DNA of 64,000 nucleotides from Phycisphaerae bacterium (lineage in GTDB: Bacteria > Planctomycetota > Phycisphaerae > Sedimentisphaerales > Anaerobacaceae): the NCBI GenBank assembly GCA_017993835.1, contig JAGOLX010000004.1:144538-208537 (forward strand), read 5' to 3'. Position 1 is the stretch's first letter, and each line of letters begins with the position of its first letter. The notes below the pieces were generated by a model, which had not been told where the DNA came from, ran no database searches, and was given only the letters and a program-made list of their open reading frames with translations. Positions 54,658-62,185 of this stretch are shown in pieces. The translations under genes and the position numbers were made by a program.

Positions 54658-55404
54658 TCACCGCGCCATCAGCGCGAACACGCCCCAGCCCAGATACTCA
54701 CGCGTGTACATGGCGTGGCGCTCGGGTCCCGACGTCAGTTGGGCTCGAACCTCTTTCGCCAACTCGTCGTCGGGATTCGCTTCGAGCCATCGACGCATGG
54801 TGAGCCACTTGGCCGCCTCGTACCGGTCCCAGCCCTCCTGGTCCGCCAGGACCATTTCCACGACGTCGTAGCCGAGGTCGCCGAAAGACGCGAGGAGTGC
54901 CGGAAGCAGGAGAAAGTCGGAGATCGAGTGGGCAAGACACCCCTTGGCGACGTCTTCCGTCGGCGGCAGCCGCACCCAGTACGGCTCGCCGATGAGGATG
55001 ACCCCTCCGGCGCGGAGGCTCTTCGCCAGAAGCTCGATGGTGCCGGCTACTCCTCCACCGATCCACGTGGCGCCGAGACAGGCTGCCACATCGACCTTTT
55101 CGTCGGCGACGTAGCCGGCAGCGTCGCCGTGGATGAACTCGACTCGGTCGGCGACGCCGAGTTCTTCAGCGCGGCGTTTCGCTTGCTCGGTGAACAACTG
55201 GCTCATGTCGACGCCGACACCGGCGACGCCGTGATCGCGTGCCCAGGTACACAGCATCTCGCCCGAACCGCTGCCGAGGTCGAGCACGCGGGTCCCCGGC
55301 GCCAGACGCAGCACCCTGCCGAGAGTGGCGAGCTTCTCGGGTGTGAACGGGTTATGGATGCGGTGAGCACTCTCAGTGATGTTAAAGATCCGTGGAATGT
55401 CCAA
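54658..55404 (-). CDS. Class I SAM-dependent methyltransferase
   Basis: The 248-aa protein carries motif I TRVLDLGSGSGEMLCTWA, acidic loop VGVDMSQLFTEQA, and a later IHGDAAGYVADEKVDVAACLG. It resembles small-molecule methyltransferases of the Methyltransf_25/11 type. The start is a TTG with AGGAGG ten bases upstream. Its 3' 300 bases are duplicated at 57946-58277. It lies 50 bases downstream of a repeat-borne promoter. Confidence 0.9.
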   Translation of the reverse strand: MDIPRIFNITESAHRIHNPFTPEKLATLGRVLRLAPGTRVLDLGSGSGEMLCTWARDHGVAGVGVDMSQLFTEQAKRRAEELGVADRVEFIHGDAAGYVADEKVDVAACLGATWIGGGVAGTIELLAKSLRAGGVILIGEPYWVRLPPTEDVAKGCLAHSISDFLLLPALLASFGDLGYDVVEMVLADQEGWDRYEAAKWLTMRRWLEANPDDELAKEVRAQLTSGPERHAMYTREYLGWGVFALMAR

Positions 55405-55455
55405 TGCAGAAAACCTCCTTACGGGTGTGAATAGACTCGATCACCGCCTAACAGT

Positions 55456-55497
55456 TTCATTGTAGGGCCTCGCCGACAGGGTGTAAAGAGGGATTCC
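55456..55497 (-). repeat. Promoter-bearing repeat, truncated copy 2
   Basis: Only the promoter half of the repeat is present: minus-strand GGAATCCCTCTTTACACCCT followed by the conserved spacer and TACAATGAA. The leader part is missing. Confidence 0.75.
55459..55487 (-). promoter_or_regulatory. Promoter in repeat copy 2
   Basis: Minus-strand TTTACA-N17-TACAAT, 55 bases before the TTG start of the methyltransferase. Confidence 0.65.
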
Positions 55498-55545
55498 CCT
55501 TCCGAATCGGCCGGACGCGAAGTCGCTGGTCGGATCTCACGAATG

Positions 55546-56919
55546 TCATTGCGACAATGGGTCTGTAACACGTTCCAGCGTTGTTGTCGTAATGGCTACG
55601 CCTCCTTCGAAGTCTTCTATGGTGACGGTGGTGCTCGTCAGGTTCACTATAGACAAGGTCACCGTCTTTTCCTGGTGATACATCGATGTGGCCGAGGCAC
55701 AGCCCATTGGATTACAGCTTGCCACTTCTTCCACAACCTCGCCGCTTAAGGTCAGATCGAGGACCAGATCCGTCATGACACCCGCTTCATTCGTGGCCGG
55801 AGTCACCGAGCCTTGTGCGACCACGTACCAAACGCCATCGAATGTAGTTGTTGTGCCGCCGTACGCGCCGCCCCCGGTCGTCGGAAGTTTTGCCGTCCCG
55901 TAGACGTAGTTCGGATCGTCGCCGTAGATCTGCCATCCGAGGTTAATAGTTCCGTTGTAGTTCTTTTCGAGGTATTCGCCCCAGATGACGTCAATGTTGA
56001 TATAAAGGTTGAGCTGGCGCAGACAGCGATCGGTCACCTCCTTGAACAAGTCCTGCATCTGCGACCGGACGGCGTCCACTTCCCTGTTCAGCTCGACGTT
56101 GTCATATACGGGCAGGCCCAGCAAGGCCATCACCTCGAAGTATCCTATGACGGCGTGGATGTAATCGGAATCGCAGGGCGGCTCCGGTCGAGGCCCATCG
56201 AGGAATGCTTTGATGCGTGCAAGCACCGCTTCCCCGAGCATTTCGCTGTATCGATCGTACTCATCGTCAGCGCCCAGCAAGGCCATCATTTCCAGGAGGG
56301 CCAGCATCTCGCTCACTGAGCTGCGGAAGGCCTCGTACCCGTACGGATCGTAGTCGGGCATCATAGCAAAGGCCAGATCGACGAGTGCCTGCGCCTCGTC
56401 CAGCGTCGGCTCCCCGGCGCCGTAGGTGCTGAAATGATCGAGGCAACCTGCAATGCGTTCCGGTTCTTCCTGTACCGGTTCCTCGCCCTCGATCAATGCC
56501 GGCCTGGGCAGCGAGCTGAGGGGGACGATGAAGTCCTCGGATTGCACGTGGTACAGGACCACCCGCGTGGGGTCTGCCACGGCCTGGGCCGGAACGAGCT
56601 CCAAGGTGGCCGGCACGAGGAGGGTCAACCCGTTGGGAAGCAGTTCCACACCGGGGAAGACGTGCCTGGCGATGGGATCCACCAGCGGCGTGGACAAGGG
56701 CCGCATGGTGATTTCCACATCCTCCGTGAGCGCCCCGGCCGGGATGGTGAGCTCGATGGCGTCGCCCTGCCCGTTCTGCGCGGACAGGACACCGCCGATC
56801 TTACCGACCACCATGTGGACTCCCGCTCCGTCGTTGGGATCGTCAGCCTGTGCAACGCCCCAGGCGAAGAGAACGGTCAGGACAACGGCGAGGGTTTTGA
56901 GAAGGCTGGTTGCGGACAT
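55546..56919 (-). CDS. Secreted protein with N-terminal ZU5-like domain
   Basis: The 457-aa protein has a signal peptide (LLKTLAVVLTVLFAWGVAQA), a beta-sandwich segment with IELTIPAGALTEDVEITMRP as seen in ZU5-like domains, an acidic helical middle region (MMPDYDPYGYEAFRSSVSEM) and a C-terminal beta-rich part ending TTTTLERVTDPLSQ. GAAGGAGG precedes the ATG. No enzymatic motif. It is flanked by the promoter-bearing repeat family on both sides. The function is unknown. Confidence 0.8.
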   Translation of the reverse strand: MSATSLLKTLAVVLTVLFAWGVAQADDPNDGAGVHMVVGKIGGVLSAQNGQGDAIELTIPAGALTEDVEITMRPLSTPLVDPIARHVFPGVELLPNGLTLLVPATLELVPAQAVADPTRVVLYHVQSEDFIVPLSSLPRPALIEGEEPVQEEPERIAGCLDHFSTYGAGEPTLDEAQALVDLAFAMMPDYDPYGYEAFRSSVSEMLALLEMMALLGADDEYDRYSEMLGEAVLARIKAFLDGPRPEPPCDSDYIHAVIGYFEVMALLGLPVYDNVELNREVDAVRSQMQDLFKEVTDRCLRQLNLYINIDVIWGEYLEKNYNGTINLGWQIYGDDPNYVYGTAKLPTTGGGAYGGTTTTFDGVWYVVAQGSVTPATNEAGVMTDLVLDLTLSGEVVEEVASCNPMGCASATSMYHQEKTVTLSIVNLTSTTVTIEDFEGGVAITTTTLERVTDPLSQ

Positions 56920-57076
56920 CGGGATACCTCCTTCTGCTGCATAGAGACACGATTGCGGGGCATGGTGGCTGTGGGCAAAAGGCGCCGTCGGCAGAATGAA
57001 ACAACATTGAGTCCCTTCTCACTGACGGAGCTTGGCACAACACGCAACCACGAATGGCCCGCCGGCGCACAGTCTT

Positions 57077-57105
57077 ATTATAGGGCCTGTTCGGCGAAAG
57101 GGCAA
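57077..57105 (-). promoter_or_regulatory. Candidate promoter upstream of the ZU5-like gene
   Basis: Minus-strand TTGCCC-N17-TATAAT. The GGCCC before the -10 and the following bases resemble the promoter of repeat copy 2, but the rest of the repeat is not preserved. Confidence 0.55.
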
Positions 57106-57191
57106 CCCTAAAGGGTCAGAACAAGCTGCAGAGCCGCCAACTGAGTCCGCTCGCTACTTACTCGGGGGCAGCCCTGGTCCGATTCCATATA

Positions 57192-57341
57192 GGAAGAATT
57201 GCGGTTCCAGCTACGCATTTCACTTTCCAACCGGTACTCCCGCTGGCGGAACCCAGCGTGTCTCGGCATCAGCCAGGGCTCCTTCATTTTCAGTCTGCCA
57301 TTTCATTGTAGGACCTCGCCGACAGGGTGTAGAGAGGGATT
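57192..57341 (-). repeat. Promoter-bearing repeat, copy 3
   Basis: Minus-strand GGAAATCCCTCTCTACACCC through the conserved spacer and TACAATGAAATGGCA, then the leader with GCTGATGCCGAGACACGCTG and a TTCCGCCAGCGGGA hairpin. Located upstream of the ZU5-like gene and the copy at 57077. Confidence 0.8.
57305..57333 (-). promoter_or_regulatory. Promoter in repeat copy 3
   Basis: Minus-strand TCTACA-N17-TACAAT; the -35 has one change relative to the other copies. Confidence 0.5.
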
Positions 57342-57793
57342 TCGCCCGATACATAGGAATCGGAACGTCCACTCCAATCGATGGCAGGCACGCCCGAAGC
57401 GGTCGTACGAGGGGGAGTTTCTCGCATTGCGGCCTCCGGCGTGAACGCGAGCGAAACGCTCGCTTGCGGGTTTGGCACAACACGGCGGACGTTGCGGTCC
57501 CCTTGGTCGCTGGTGGCCCCAACGCGTCAGACTCCCGCTGCACCGACGCGTAGCGGCGCTTCGCACCGAGGGCGGCGGATTCCGGATCGGTCCATCCGTT
57601 CCTCTCTATCAGGCACTTGGGTTGCGGCCGAAGGCCGCGCCAAGGAACCAGGAATCCAGGAACCGCGAGACCGGGCGGGACCTGGAGACTGGATTCCGCT
57701 TGCGCGCGAATGACAACCCGATTTCCGGAGCGATTTCCGGGGACAGCTTCATTATTCCGCTCCCGAATTGAGTATGCTGTCCCCCGACTGGAT
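57342..57793. other. Repeat debris between copies
   Basis: No gene recognised. It holds a degenerate dRS3-like palindrome at 57693-57711, a GCGGCGGATTCCGGATCGGT block (57571-57597) shared with 60321-60347, and a CCGAATTGAGTATGCTGTCC terminus (57762-57786) of the type flanking REP-type transposase relics. Confidence 0.5.
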
Positions 57794-57945
57794 CTCTTCT
57801 CCAACAACCGCAGGATGCAAAGGCCGCTCGGACTGTTGGACCCGCGTAAACGCGGAACTCCGAACAGCAAGAGCGCCCGACTCCGCCGACACGGGACACA
57901 ACTGCGGACGTGCACCCGCCGGCCGGAGTGTGCCCAGGACGACGA
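57794..57945. repeat. Duplicated intergenic segment, copy 2
   Basis: Matches 54412-54551 over CTCTTCTCCAACAACCGCAG and the following 130 bases, then runs directly into the methyltransferase-like remnant without the 100 extra bases of copy 1. Confidence 0.75.
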
Positions 57946-58281
57946 TCACCGCGGCATCAGCGCGAACACCCCCCAGCCCACGTATTCACGCGTGTGAGCG
58001 GCGTAGCGCTCGGGTTCCGAGGTCAGTTTGGCTCGAACCTCTTTCGCGAGCTCGTCGCCGGGATTGGCTTGGAGCCATCGACGCATGGTGAGCCACTTGG
58101 CCGCCTCGTATCGGTCCCAGCCCTCCTGGTCTGCCAGAACCATCTCCACGACGTCGTAGCCAAGTCGGCCGAAAGACGCGAGAAGTTCCGGAAGCAGGAG
58201 AAAGTCGGAGATCGAGTGGGCAAGACACCCCTTGGCAACATCTTCCGTCGACGGCAGCCGCACCCAGTACGGCTCGCCCAT
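57946..58281 (-). pseudogene. Duplicated 3' half of the methyltransferase, fused to a foreign start
   Basis: The 111-aa frame (MGEPYWVRLPSTEDVAKGCL ... GWGVFALMPR) matches residues from about 138 to the end of the methyltransferase at 54658-55404. It lacks motif I and all SAM-binding parts. The ATG and the preceding 29 bases are those of the GNAT fragment's start region at 52557-52586. It is therefore a recombinant remnant; stable translation is uncertain. Confidence 0.75.
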
Positions 58282-58308
58282 GTTGTTGGTCCGATCCGTG
58301 GCCGAACG

Positions 58309-58719
58309 CTACGCCTCAGCAGACCCGGAGGGCGCGTCCGCGCCCCCTTCGGGGTATGCTGAAGGCGATTGTTCGGCTCTCGTGGTCTTCGACTCTGGCA
58401 GTGTTCCGTGTTTCAGCCGGTACTCGTACGACTGCTCCTTTGTGCACCTGTTCACAACAGTCGTTTCTTCGATGGGCGCACCCATCGTCCAGTAGACCAT
58501 CCCGTATTCATCAAAGCACGTGATCGGTTTCCGGTAGAACCAGCCTCGGTACCCATGCTCGCGAATGTGTCTGACGAGTGAGACGAACGACCCCTCATCC
58601 ACTCGATCGCGTACGATGTACTCGTGAGGCCATGTCTTGGCGTAGGTCTTTGCGAACGTCCAGTCACAAGAATCCACGAATGATCGGAGAGAACCCGGAA
58701 GTGGAACTGAGTCAGGCAT
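58309..58719 (-). CDS. Hypothetical protein coupled to a PD-(D/E)XK gene, repeat-derived tail
   Basis: The 136-aa protein has a recognisable but unnamed domain: LRSFVDSCDWTFAKTYAKTW PHEY, EGSFVSLVRHIREHGYRGWF and YGMVYWTMGAPIEETTVVNR. Similar proteins occur as stand-alone hypotheticals in many bacteria. Its ATG overlaps the stop of the nuclease-like gene by eight bases, indicating translational coupling. The last 20 residues (SPSAYPEGGADAPSGSAEA) are encoded by an imperfect palindromic repeat, so the natural C-terminus was probably replaced. The stop codon directly adjoins the GNAT-derived 30-bp sequence. Confidence 0.75.
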   Translation of the reverse strand: MPDSVPLPGSLRSFVDSCDWTFAKTYAKTWPHEYIVRDRVDEGSFVSLVRHIREHGYRGWFYRKPITCFDEYGMVYWTMGAPIEETTVVNRCTKEQSYEYRLKHGTLPESKTTRAEQSPSAYPEGGADAPSGSAEA

Positions 58720-59812
58720 CGCTGTCCCCCGACTGCCCGGGCGTCGCTTGCCCTGCGAGTGCGCGGCTCATACCGTGCAACCGCGCCACGATGGCATCGA
58801 CAACGCAACTCTTCTCCTCCTGCGCCGGAACATCGAGCGCAACGACGAAACTCCCATCCTCGTCGGTCGTGCTCAATACACCTTCGCGTGATGCCCATGG
58901 CTCAATCGCCCGCCGTGCGGCGTGGGCTTGCCCCCAATCGCTGTCGTGAAACACGACCCAAAAGGGTGTGCCCCCGTGTTTCCTCCAGAGCCGGAAATGA
59001 ATGCCAATCCATGCCCCAGGCCGGTTCTCCACAGCGTCATTGCGCTCGAAATAGGAGTAGCGTCCAATCCGCTCGGATGACGCCTGTGGCATCGTACCTT
59101 TCAGATTCAGGATTTGCTTCGCCACTGCCCTGTCGACCGCATCCTGCAAAACGGAACTGAGTTCAAGCATGAAGGCAGGAAGGCGTTGGTTGGTCAATTC
59201 ATCACGTGAGATAGGGGAAAATGCGTTACTATCCGCCGCATCACACAGCGCGCGAAGCTGCACAAGATCGCCTCTGCTTGTCGGATCATCGACACACTCA
59301 TGCTCAAGCATGGACAAGACGCTGGTCCATGAGGTAATGGCGAGAACTGACCGTAACTGGGTGTCAAGCGAAGCGGGTATGCCGGCCGCACTCGGCCTGT
59401 CAGAAGTGAAGATTCCAGCAGCCAGGAGGCGTTGCCTCAAGTCACGCCAGAGCGTCTGCTCACGCGCCGCAGGCGCGATGACGAGAAGCACCGTTGGTTG
59501 CGTGTAGGCAGCGAGTTGTTTGAGATACGAGACCGGCTGGCTGTCGGTTAGTCCCGCCCAGAACTTGTTCTCCACGAAGACACGCGGTCCGTTGTCGGCA
59601 CACCCCCACATGTCCGGGCGGATCGCTCCCTCGGTTTGCTGGGTCTTGAAGCGCAGGGGCGGGAGATCCGGGACAATGCCGCGAAGGAGCTTCATCATGC
59701 CGTTGCACGCGGACTCGCTGGATTCGAGAATGTATGCGAGCGCATCGGTTGCGACGTCCTCATTAACCTGCGAGAACCGCTTCTGGATGATGTGGCTAAA
59801 TACGGTCTGCAT
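58712..59812 (-). CDS. PD-(D/E)XK nuclease superfamily protein
   Basis: The 366-aa protein starts at MQTVFSHIIQKRFSQVNEDV with AGGAGG eight bases upstream; the longer open frame is not used. The nuclease-like core has Asp in AIRPDMWG (D67), ExK in VFVENKFWAG (E81, K83) and Gln in DSQPVSYLKQL (Q92), the order of a PD-(D/E)XK active site. The rest is helical with no recognised domain. Together with the coupled 136-aa gene it forms a two-gene unit of defence-like type. It is driven by a repeat-borne promoter at 60011. Confidence 0.8.
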   Translation of the reverse strand: MQTVFSHIIQKRFSQVNEDVATDALAYILESSESACNGMMKLLRGIVPDLPPLRFKTQQTEGAIRPDMWGCADNGPRVFVENKFWAGLTDSQPVSYLKQLAAYTQPTVLLVIAPAAREQTLWRDLRQRLLAAGIFTSDRPSAAGIPASLDTQLRSVLAITSWTSVLSMLEHECVDDPTSRGDLVQLRALCDAADSNAFSPISRDELTNQRLPAFMLELSSVLQDAVDRAVAKQILNLKGTMPQASSERIGRYSYFERNDAVENRPGAWIGIHFRLWRKHGGTPFWVVFHDSDWGQAHAARRAIEPWASREGVLSTTDEDGSFVVALDVPAQEEKSCVVDAIVARLHGMSRALAGQATPGQSGDSDA

Positions 59813-59894
59813 TATCTCTCCTCCTGGCGAACAACGGTTACATGGTTTCCTCATAACACCTTTACGCCGCGGTGTCGCCGTAGAAGGCCCCTCC

Positions 59895-60048
59895 GGAAGA
59901 ATTAGGGTCACACCCACGCATTTCACTTCCTTCCAACCGGTCCTTCCGCTTGCGGAACCCCGCGTGTCTCGGCATCAGCCAGGGCTCCTTCGTTTTCAGT
60001 CTACCATTTCATTGTAGAACGTCGCCGACAGGGTGTAAAGAGGGATTC
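59895..60048 (-). repeat. Promoter-bearing repeat, copy 4
   Basis: Minus-strand GGAATCCCTCTTTACACCCT, conserved spacer and TACAATGAAATGG, then the leader with the GGTTCCGCAAGCGGAAGGAC hairpin, ending near AATTCTTCC. It lies upstream of the nuclease-like gene. Confidence 0.8.
60011..60039 (-). promoter_or_regulatory. Promoter in repeat copy 4
   Basis: Minus-strand TTTACA-N17-TACAAT, about 200 bases before the nuclease-like start codon. Confidence 0.6.
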
Positions 60049-60146
60049 CACTCGCGGACCGGGCGGGCGTGTATGACTGTAGTCACGCGTCTCCGGCGGC
60101 GAGCCGGGTCTCTGGGCTCAGACGGTTGCCGAGGCAGCGAAGGAGA

Positions 60147-60347
60147 GGGACGGACAAATCCGGATTCCGGCCTTCGGCCGGGCATTTTGCGCTTTGGGCC
60201 AGCAGCATGGAGGATGTGCCGGGCACATCCGAACGAAACGCGGGATCTCCTATGTCATGCTGCTGGCGAAAAGCGGTAAATGCCCGCCGCCCTGCCGCAC
60301 AGCAGCGCTTCCTGTCCGGGGCGGCGGATTCCGGATCGGTCCGTCCC
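60147..60347. repeat. 200-bp element with about 22-bp inverted ends
   Basis: The left end GGGACGGACAAATCCGGATT and the reverse complement of the right end GGGACGGACCGATCCGGAAT agree at most positions. The right half also occurs at 57574-57597. No coding capacity. Confidence 0.55.
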
Positions 60348-60517
60348 TTCCTCTGTCCATCCGAAGAGACCAGCCCTGTGCCGGAGAAGTCAGTCACACC
60401 CACCGGCCGTGTCTGTGAAGCCTTTCCGGTATTGAGAGTTCACGGGACTTGACTCTGTCATCCCTGCGAAAGCAGGGATCCATAAGTCCCGAGACTGCAA
60501 CGAATCCCGGGTAGTGG

Positions 60518-60537
60518 ATTCCCGCTTTCGCGGGAAT
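60518..60537. repeat. dRS3-like hairpin repeat (copy 5)
   Basis: ATTCCCGCTTTCGCGGGAAT followed by GACAG; preceded about 65 bases upstream by CATCCCTGCGAAAGCAGGGA, the mirrored half seen in the longer copies. Confidence 0.75.
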
Positions 60538-60637
60538 GACAGTCTGCACTTCCCGGGACAGTCTACTCATTTCGCTCCCAAATCGAGTGTGCTGTCCACC
60601 GATTACCGCCCGATTACCTCCCGTCTGTCCCCCACAG

Positions 60638-61738
60638 TCACTCCTGTGGACGGGAATCGGGTTTGCTGTCAGTCGCCGACGTGCAGAGAGTGCTTCCAGG
60701 GAAGGCGATGATTCCGTCGATCGTCTCCTGGGAATACTGTCTGCCGAGGTAGTCGCTGCTCGCGTTATAGAGAGCATACGTGCGCATGACCAGGGCGCGA
60801 TTGAGGGCAACGGTATAGAGGACAAACGCCGTCCGCATATTGCCGCTGCCGGAGCCGTTGATGTCCAGCACTTCGACAGGCGTCCGACACGAGAAGTCGA
60901 AGTCCTTCAAATCGACATGCCGCAGTTGGCTGTTCCCGGCGGTTTTCCAGTACAGACGCATGGCGCGCGGATCAAATGCCATGCTCCATCTCGTCGAAGA
61001 AGGCGCCGGGAGCTTATCGGCTACGGCATCGAGCATAGAGAAAACATAGCTTACCGCATCGCTGGCGGACGCGGCATCGTACTGGGTGTACATCTCGGCC
61101 AGCAGCTTGAAGCGTCCCGATGGGTCGTCCCCGTCCTTCATGCACGATTCATAGGCACTGTTGACCATGGCCGGGATCGGCAGCTTGTCGCCGGTGTAGA
61201 CGGTCATCTTCCCCTCCAGCCACTCGATGCCGGCAACCTTTCCGGATTTGTCGCAGATCAGGAAGTGCGAAGCCATGCCCGCCCAGTCCGTGGGTTCGAT
61301 GCGGACCACCTTATCGGAGGCTATGACCTCGTCGACCGTCGCGCTGGTGTCTAACTGGTATTGAATCCATTGCGAACCGCTCAGGACAGGCAGGCCGCCG
61401 GCCGGTGGATGCTCCGTCTCGGCCAACATCATTTCGACGACCACCAGTCCGGCTTCGTTCATCCCCCGGATGGGGAACTCGCGCCCTTCATTCGTGAGGG
61501 TAATGCTGCCGTACCTGGAGGTCCAGGTCCAGTCGGGCAGGTTCTTGTACCAGAATCCGCGTTTGACGACGTGACGTTTGTTGACCACGACCATGCCGTC
61601 ATCCAGGATCCAGTCCACGTTGCTCCCAAGAATGAACTGCCCCTCCTTATTGAGACAGACAGAGGAGCACCCGTAGAGGTCCGCAAAGGCACCGGTCAAG
61701 CCGATGAGGATCAGGATGATGATGCCGTGTAATCGCAT
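60638..61738 (-). CDS. Linear amide C-N hydrolase (choloylglycine hydrolase family)
   Basis: The 366-aa protein starts MRLHGIIILILIGLTGAFAD with CAGGAGT upstream; the longer frame comes from repeat sequence. After the signal peptide the catalytic region reads YGCSSVCLNKEGQFILGSNV DW, with the N-terminal nucleophile Cys of Ntn hydrolases (C at CSSV), then RGMNEAGLVVVEMML and NGSGSGNMRTAFVLY. This is the pattern of linear amide hydrolases such as bile-salt or penicillin V acylases. Probably exported. The substrate is unknown. Confidence 0.85.
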   Translation of the reverse strand: MRLHGIIILILIGLTGAFADLYGCSSVCLNKEGQFILGSNVDWILDDGMVVVNKRHVVKRGFWYKNLPDWTWTSRYGSITLTNEGREFPIRGMNEAGLVVVEMMLAETEHPPAGGLPVLSGSQWIQYQLDTSATVDEVIASDKVVRIEPTDWAGMASHFLICDKSGKVAGIEWLEGKMTVYTGDKLPIPAMVNSAYESCMKDGDDPSGRFKLLAEMYTQYDAASASDAVSYVFSMLDAVADKLPAPSSTRWSMAFDPRAMRLYWKTAGNSQLRHVDLKDFDFSCRTPVEVLDINGSGSGNMRTAFVLYTVALNRALVMRTYALYNASSDYLGRQYSQETIDGIIAFPGSTLCTSATDSKPDSRPQE

Positions 61739-61821
61739 ACTCCTGCCTCCCATGTCAGCCACGTGCATATCCATCTTGAATTCCGGGGACACCAGACTCC
61801 TTAATTCCGGGGACACCATAC

Positions 61822-61980
61822 TCATTTCTCCTGTCGTTTGGGCTTGCGGCCGTGCTTGGTCGGACGGATCTCTCGTCCCAGGAAGTGCTCCTCTTGGAAG
61901 AACGTCGGTTGTCGCCGATTGCCACGTTGCGTGGCGTGGTGGGCGACGCCCGGAACCACAACTCTCGCCAATCGCGCCAT
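61822..61980 (-). pseudogene. Miniature REP-type (IS200-like) transposase with internal deletion
   Basis: The 52-aa frame reads MARLARVVVPGVAHHATQRG, then NRRQPTFFQEEHF, then LGREIRPTKHGRKPKRQEK. The first part is the N-terminus of REP-associated tyrosine transposases (Y1, HUH motif region) and the last part is their C-terminus; the roughly 150-200 middle residues including the catalytic Tyr are missing. Flanks carry GGGGACACCATAC on both sides (62034-62050 and 61807-61820), as at ends of such elements. It is likely a non-autonomous element. Confidence 0.75.
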
Positions 61981-62185
61981 GAAACCAGCCTACCAGACTG
62001 AACCTAGCGGGTCAACCAGAAGGCGACAGATTGGTATGGTGTCCCCCAAAATACCCGGAAATAAAGAACGCAATACGCACAGCAATACAATTGAGAAACA
62101 GACGGCGAATCGTTAATAAGTAAGACGTATGAACGAAAGGTCTGCTGTCCCTTTTCTTGTCTCGGCGCCGACGAGGGAGGTTACG

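Noticed and set aside
55446..55452. GTTAGGC on the minus strand next to repeat copy 2, like an integron core site
   Set aside because: No matching inverse core site, attC-type hairpin or integrase was found, and the other repeat copies lack the heptamer. A cassette array by site-specific integration is therefore not supported.
61739..61825. N-terminal extension of the Ntn hydrolase
   Set aside because: The extra 29 codons are encoded by ends of the REP-type element (SPEFK, SPELR); the Met at 61738 has the ribosome site and signal peptide.
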